From contig NW_014577263.1 of assembly GCF_000485595.1 (NCBI RefSeq), positions 183,615 to 205,555 on the forward strand: a stretch of DNA of 21,941 nucleotides. The letters run 5' to 3'. The notes under the pieces were generated by a model. The model was not told the DNA's origin. It searched no databases and saw nothing but the letters and a program-made list of their open reading frames with translations. Made by a program: the position numbers and the translations under genes. The DNA comes from Priapulus caudatus. Taxonomy: Eukaryota; Priapulida; Priapulimorpha; Priapulimorphida; Priapulidae. Of the stretch, positions 16,560 through 21,941 are shown piece after piece (the first letter of the stretch is position 1; every line of letters begins with the position of its first letter).

Positions 16560-18010
16560 AATATAAAGGAGTCCCACTCAACCATCCACTAGAAGGAGAC
16601 ACCTGTATATAGAACGGACAGCGCTCTATAAAACAGAACACGCTGGTATAGAAAAGGACACCCTCATCTAGAAGTAGACACCTGTATATAAAGGTCACCG
16701 TCTATATGACAGACACGCGTGTACTATAAAGGAACGACCTCTATAGAACAGACACTCTGTATGTAAAGGACAGCACTTCCCATGGAGTAAACAGACACCC
16801 TGTATAATAAGGACCACCTCTATAGAAACAGACACCTGTATATAAAGGACACCTCTATAGAAGCAGAACGACCTGTAATAAAGGACACCTCTATAGAACA
16901 GACACATGTTATATAAAGGACACCTCTATAGAACAGACACGCATCTATAGACAGACGACCTAGTATATAAGGACACCTCTATACGAAGCAAACACCTCTA
17001 TAGAGACGTAATATAAGACACATGAACAGACCGCTGTATATATAAGGACACGCTCTATAGACAGACACCCTGTATATAGGACATCCTGCTATAGAAACTG
17101 CACTGATGAAAGGCAACCTATGAACTAAACACTGTATATAACAGGACACGTCTACTAGATAACATGGACACGCCTGTACTATAAAGCGCAACCTCTATAA
17201 GATACGAAGCACCTGTATATAAGAAGACATCTCTAACTAAGCGACACCTGTGTATGATAAAGGTCCCTCTTATAGAACAGACACCTGTAATATAAAGGAC
17301 ACCTCTATAGATACAGGAACAAACCACCTTAATTATCAAATGGTCATCTCTAATAGAATCAGACACCTGTATCAGTAAAATGGCACATTATCTTTATAGA
17401 CAGACACCTGATATATAAAGGACATCTCTATAGAACAGACAGCCTGTAATATAAGGACACGCTCTATAGACAAGACCACGCTGTGATATAATGGACATCG
17501 CTCGTATAGAACAGCCACGCTGTATATAAGGACAGCCTCCTATAGAACAGACACCTGTATATAAAGGACGACCTCTAATTAGAACATGCACCTGTAGTAT
17601 AAAGGAACACCTCTATAGAACAGACACTGTATATAAAGGACACCTCTTATAGACAGACACCTGTATAATAAAGGACACACTGCTAGTAGATAAGAACACC
17701 TGTATATACAAGGACATCCTCTATAGAACAGACACGCTGTATGAGTAAAGGACACCTCTACTAGAACGACACGCTGTATATCGAGTCAAGAGGAAGACAT
17801 CGACTCAGCCTCATAGAACAGACACCTGTATATAAAGGACAACCTGCTCTAATAGAACAGAGACACTCTTTAATACAGAAGACACTGTCTATAAAACAAC
17901 CCTCTATAGAACAGACACCTGTCTATAAAGGACGACCTCTATAGAACAACGAGCACCTGTATATAAGGAGCAGCACTCTGATAGCAACAGACACCTGTAA
18001 ATATAAAGGC
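16560..18010. repeat. 34-bp satellite-like array, about 42 copies, indel-rich
   Basis: The consensus is TATAGAACAGACACCTGTAT followed by ATAAAGGACACCTC. Copies differ mainly by single-base insertions and deletions rather than substitutions, a pattern unlike normal divergence of satellite units. It lies 5' of all recognised MBT exons in the gene's direction. Confidence 0.92.
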
Positions 18011-18900
18011 TCTCGACGCTGTATTAGGTTTAGCCACTTAGCGTGGTTTGAAACGACGACACGGACGCTGCCTGCGCGTTGTTCGGCGAATGAGAGCTAT
18101 GGTCATCCCACATGAGAGGCGTCTGCTGTAATGATTCCAAAAATGCAAAAGTTTACATTTTTAATTTTTACTTGTACTTATTTCTATAATTCTCTGGCCA
18201 AAACTTGTCTTCGAATTCCTGGCAGTTGAAGTTGGCAAGCCAGCTGTTTACTATGTATTAGTTATAGAACAACTGATATAAGCTTCTGAAGGAAGGTGCT
18301 ATTTTGTAAAAGCAATAGTGTAACATTACATTATTTTAGCATTTTACATACCTTTATACATGTATAATTTTGTCCATGTTGTTTAGGCTCTGTTCCCCTT
18401 GTCTCTTTGCCATTCAACTTTATGCTTTTTCTTGAACAGATTGCAGAAATTTTCTGACGTCCGGTCACCTAATGGCGATGGCAATAATTTGGGCTATATT
18501 ACTGTGTAAAAAACTTTTAGTTATACCCAAGGTACCATAAAAAAGCAGTAAGCAAACAGAGACTGGTCTCAAAAATAACTTTATTGGAGGACTATGCTTG
18601 TAAGAACACAATAAACCGTACTAGTTGGCGATGAAAAAAATTAATAAACAAATCACCAGGCATGCTGAAACTCATTGGCAGGCACAACTTCTGGGCAAGG
18701 AGAATAAATTTAACTAGTTAATCCAGATTACTTTTGGCTATCAGCGTTTGCCAGCCGTTAGCGACGAGAACTAACGCTGACCTGCATTCGTGCCGTCTGC
18801 TCCTGGGTTTTGTCGGCTTGTCGCTTTCGCATGTCGTTGCCTGGCACCCAGCGGCCACAGGAGCAAGCTAAGACGAAAGCTCGCTTTGTCTGTCCCAGTT
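18011..18900. other. Unassigned stretch
   Basis: No gene was recognised. A minus-strand open segment near 18190-18255 reads SWLANFNCQEFEDKFWPENY but is too short and isolated to call. An inverted pair TCAGCGTT/AACGCTGA lies near 18739-18778. Confidence 0.4.
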
Positions 18901-18918
18901 GCTACCCTTTCTTCCAGA

Positions 18919-19093
18919 AAGGGCGAATCCCACCACTTCTCACACGGCGGACTGCAAATCGCGTAAATTCGCCCGTGAGCTTTTTAGGAAGTTCGATAAT
19001 GAACTGGCCGCTGCAGTTTCTTTAAACAACACAGTGACGCATGTCCACAGCCATAACGTGCGATACGTCGAGATCACGGTCAGATTGACGGAG
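18919..19093 (+). CDS. Weak candidate exon, unknown protein
   Basis: A pyrimidine-rich acceptor (CCCTTTCTTCCAG) precedes an open segment reading RANPTTSHTADCKSRKFARE, then LFRKFDNELAAAV and NNTVTHVHSHNVRYVEITVR, ending at a GAG|GTAAGC donor. The charged LFRKFDNEL region could be helical. I do not recognise it, and no neighbouring exon was found, so it may be chance or a fragment of a gene extending beyond the window. Confidence 0.25.
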
Positions 19094-19099
19094 GTAAGC

Positions 19100-20110
19100 C
19101 TTCTTAGAGAAAACTAAAATTTAATGGCCATACTCTTGAAAAAAAGCATAACGTGAACGCGATCGATTTCCGGATATCAGTAAAAATACGAATATGGAGC
19201 ATGCAACAAAGCGAGTCGAGTAAGCATGGTACGACCGTGATAGTTTACGAAACATACGCTATTGTGCAAACTGTGCTTCCTAGATATCTCCGGGCTTGTT
19301 AGACAGAGGTTGCATAATTCCGGTCGATGATTAGACATACGATATACTTGCAAATGAAAAACTTATGTACGATAAAGCAATTGCATTACCCGCTCCAATG
19401 TCTCGCAAGTTTTATTTCACGACTCGGCCATTTCGTCGTCAATAACTCTATCGCTGGTAGAAATCGATTCATTTGTGTCATTATAAATTTGAAAATCAGA
19501 CTAGAAGTGTGATGAATTACCAGCATTTTATATAAAGCGGCATGCAGAACACATGAATAGATGATTCTTCAAGTACAACCTTAGACTCAATTGCTAGCTA
19601 CAGTGACGTATAACGATCATGCTTCACCTGCTGACGTATCATGTGGTAAGAATCCGACCGTCTGCCATCGAGATACAAGGCTTTCCTCGCAATCCCATCG
19701 TTTAGCTATCTGAATAAAGTGCAGTGTAAAGCAAAGAATCGTGAAGCTGCGAAGAAGGCACTAAGCAACTGAGTACACTTGTTGAATGATGCAATATTCT
19801 AGATGTTGTCTTTTTCTTCTTCAAATATAACAATTGGGCAGTATACGCATATATCCAGTAATATAATATTAATGTAAGGCCAAGCTAATAGTAACCCCTA
19901 AGATATTTTATAACATGGGTATTATCGTAGGATTGAATCTATACCTTATTATTACTATAGTTATGCTCTACCACACTAACGCTGGGTGGAGCAGTTGCAA
20001 ACCTCATTGGGCATTGAATGGTGGTACGGTAGGGCCACGTCATTAATATTGTTAGTTGGTTTACAGAAGTTGTTTACTGAAGTAATATTTTAATTAACGA
20101 TGGCATGATA
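19100..20110. other. Unassigned stretch
   Basis: AT-moderate sequence with only short random open frames. I found no repeat array, RNA gene or family motif. Confidence 0.4.
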
Positions 20111-20117
20111 TTAACCA

Positions 20118-20262
20118 TAGTCGCGAGATTCCTCTGACGGCAATACCCACACCGGACGATTTTGGTGGTTTTGGTGTGGTTAGAGGAAGCCCACCCTAAG
20201 CCCACACCAAAAACCACCCGAAAATCGTCGGTGTGGGTATTGGTCAGAGGATCTCGGACTAA
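20118..20262. mobile_element. Foldback MITE flanked by 7-bp direct repeat
   Basis: The arms (CCTCTGACGGCAATACCCAC...CGATTTTGGTGGTTTTGGTGT) pair with the reverse complement in the second half, with a short loop near GTTAGAGGAAGCCCACCCTA. Identical TTAACCA sits at 20111-20117 and 20263-20269, a candidate target-site duplication. No coding capacity. Confidence 0.8.
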
Positions 20263-20269
20263 TTAACCA

Positions 20270-21941
20270 CGCTGCATGCATTGTCGACTGCGTGATCTCA
20301 TAACCTCTGCGAATAAAGAGAAAGTCGTACGACACCAAAACCTGTGGTTCAAGTGTCTTACGCTCATTACCAGGCATAATCATATTCATAATTGTGTACG
20401 GTAAGAAATGGGTCATTCACTGATGCTCACATAATGATAATTTAGCGTCAGCAAATGCAAAATGCATGAAGGCTGGAGGACTTACGCATTCTGTATAAGT
20501 CATGATCCGAATCAAATATATTCATGAAATTTTACAAGCATCAAGAAAAGCAGACATCAATGAAAATAACAGTTTTGCTCTCCAACACAATCGTTCGGCA
20601 TTCACAAACATACAATTTTATGACTCAAATTATAGATCTATATGTTTGTTCATATTGTTTGTTGGGGCGCAGGGAGGCGCTGTGGTCAGTGTCCCTGTGG
20701 TGGCCATCTATTATCCGTTATTTACTCCGCTTTTTCCTTGAGGGTGGATATCTCCAACAGATTATTATTATGACATATAATAAAGACATAGCAAACTATC
20801 AAAAATGTAAAATACGTCAGGATTTTTACGGGCAGGTTAAGTCGCAGTAGCTATAGTATATATAGGCTATACAAATATAACATTTTGCCATGGCCCATGG
20901 CTCTTTCAGCTCAATAATGATCAATCATCAGTAACTAATAATAATGTAACCAACAGTAATCATAGTATACAATAGAAGTCAAGATAAATAATCCACGATG
21001 AATAAAAACACTTAATGGCTTCTCTTTTATTCGCAGAGTCAACAGTAAAGCAGTAAAAATTCGTATAACTTAAAAAGACGACACTTGGCCACTCGATGGC
21101 CGCACGACCGCTCATGATTCTCAAGGAGGGCGAGACAAGTCAGATGCACAATGGTTGGAGTACGGGGTTGTAACTTTATTCGGCAGGCGATTAATCCTAT
21201 CGATCTTGAGTGGCGCAAGTCTGTTCGGATCAGTAATGATAAGCTATAAAGATGACAACCCGCGGCTTACGGGAAATTTGAAGCAAGCTTTATGCCGTCC
21301 TACTCCGAATACGTTGACAAACCGGTTCAAGGTAACAGTGCTGCACTTCCGAGTCGCTACCTGAGTAGCTGTCTCAGATAGCTCTAGTACTATAGCCCGC
21401 GGATCGTGCCGCAGGGCTATACCATTCTGCCATAGATGTAATCTAAGAAAATCGGTCCTAACTGAGTGGCAAGACAAATTTATCTCACGCAAAAGCGTAA
21501 AATGAACGGGCTTTTTAACACTGTATCTATCAATCAATGGACATCTCACCTATCTTGTTTTGAACACTTCCACAACTTTAACACCAGGTATTTATGCTGT
21601 TGATCCTCAAAGTCTAGCACTATGTGTTTTGTGTTCAAAATGCGGCGTTGCTCTGCTTACTGGTTAGTCCGAGTCCGACCAGACCGCGCAGTAATGGGGT
21701 CCTGCGGCCGCGTGTCTATACTCAATGACGGAGAAGCCACGCTCCAGTTTGGAGGTTGCAGTCTTATTAAGTAATTATATGCGCCCGATATAACAATCCT
21801 AGTGGCGTGGAACTTAATTTAATTCTGAAGTTGAATACATTTATACTACGTGCACTGCACGCTATGAATGGTCCTGGTACTCGGTAGCGGCCACACGGCA
21901 CCGTCAGCCGGTGGCACCTAGAATATATCAAGTTGTTAACC
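20270..21941. other. Unassigned stretch
   Basis: Short open frames only. The longest (about 100 codons on either strand) lack family motifs and plausible splice partners. I see no rRNA, tRNA or repeat array. The 5' exons of the MBT gene were looked for here and not recognised. Confidence 0.4.

Noticed and set aside
16560-18010. CRISPR array
   Set aside because: Units are contiguous tandem copies without unique spacers, and the context is animal genomic DNA.
18190-18255. Minus-strand segment reading SWLANFNCQEFEDKFWPENY as an exon
   Set aside because: It looks protein-like but is short, lacks convincing splice sites and does not match the MBT family.
20180-20416. 78-codon minus-strand frame
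   Set aside because: Half of it lies in the foldback element, and it shows no family motif.
15542-21941. FCS zinc finger and N-terminal exons of the MBT gene
   Set aside because: I looked for Cys-rich FCS-type motifs and an AAPVxCF segment on the minus strand and did not find them.

Overview
The window is nuclear DNA of an animal, most likely an invertebrate; I cannot place it further. The evidence is short exons bounded by GT and AG splice sites, introns of a few hundred bases to about 1.6 kb, a metazoan chromatin-reader gene, and many micro-, mini- and foldback repeats. Nothing bacterial, viral or CRISPR-like is supported.

Two genes converge. On the minus strand, 13 exons between 15541 and 7413 encode most of a protein with four MBT (malignant brain tumour) repeats, closest in what I recognise to MBTD1 and its relative L3MBTL2, histone methyl-lysine readers. 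The 5' end, including the FCS zinc finger expected for the family, was not found. Repeats 2 to 4 and the C-terminal tail read cleanly in matching phases. Repeat 1 and the start of repeat 2 carry several single-base discrepancies, which suggest sequence error or, less likely, gene decay. The terminal exon is followed by a roughly 300-bp CTG-type triplet tract in the likely 3' UTR.

On the plus strand, exons at 387-484, 842-1076, 1849-2033 and 2569-3846 form a gene I do not recognise. Its protein is Ser/Thr-rich, with a Lys-rich segment, SQTD-like motifs and an 18-residue tandem repeat. Two repeat units are inverted inside the array. The reading frame stays open through the inversion except for one TGA at 3211-3213.

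Layout: 1-4000 is the unknown plus gene plus a 457-bp hAT-like element and an inverted repeat. 4000-6400 is AT-rich intergenic DNA with two hairpin elements sharing a core motif. 6490-7250 holds a 130-bp duplication and the triplet tract. 7413-15541 is the MBT gene, with a (CA)n tract, a 60-bp minisatellite of about 23 copies and a nested foldback element in introns. 15900-18010 holds two tandem arrays, of about 90 bp and 34 bp, the second full of small indels. 18010-21941 is mostly unassigned, with one weak candidate plus-strand exon and a foldback element flanked by a 7-bp direct repeat.

The most interesting items are the inverted units within a coding minisatellite, the 3' UTR triplet tract, the nested palindromic element in the MBT gene, and the clustering of indels at 11.9-18 kb. 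I found no gene cluster that looks like a new multi-gene system.
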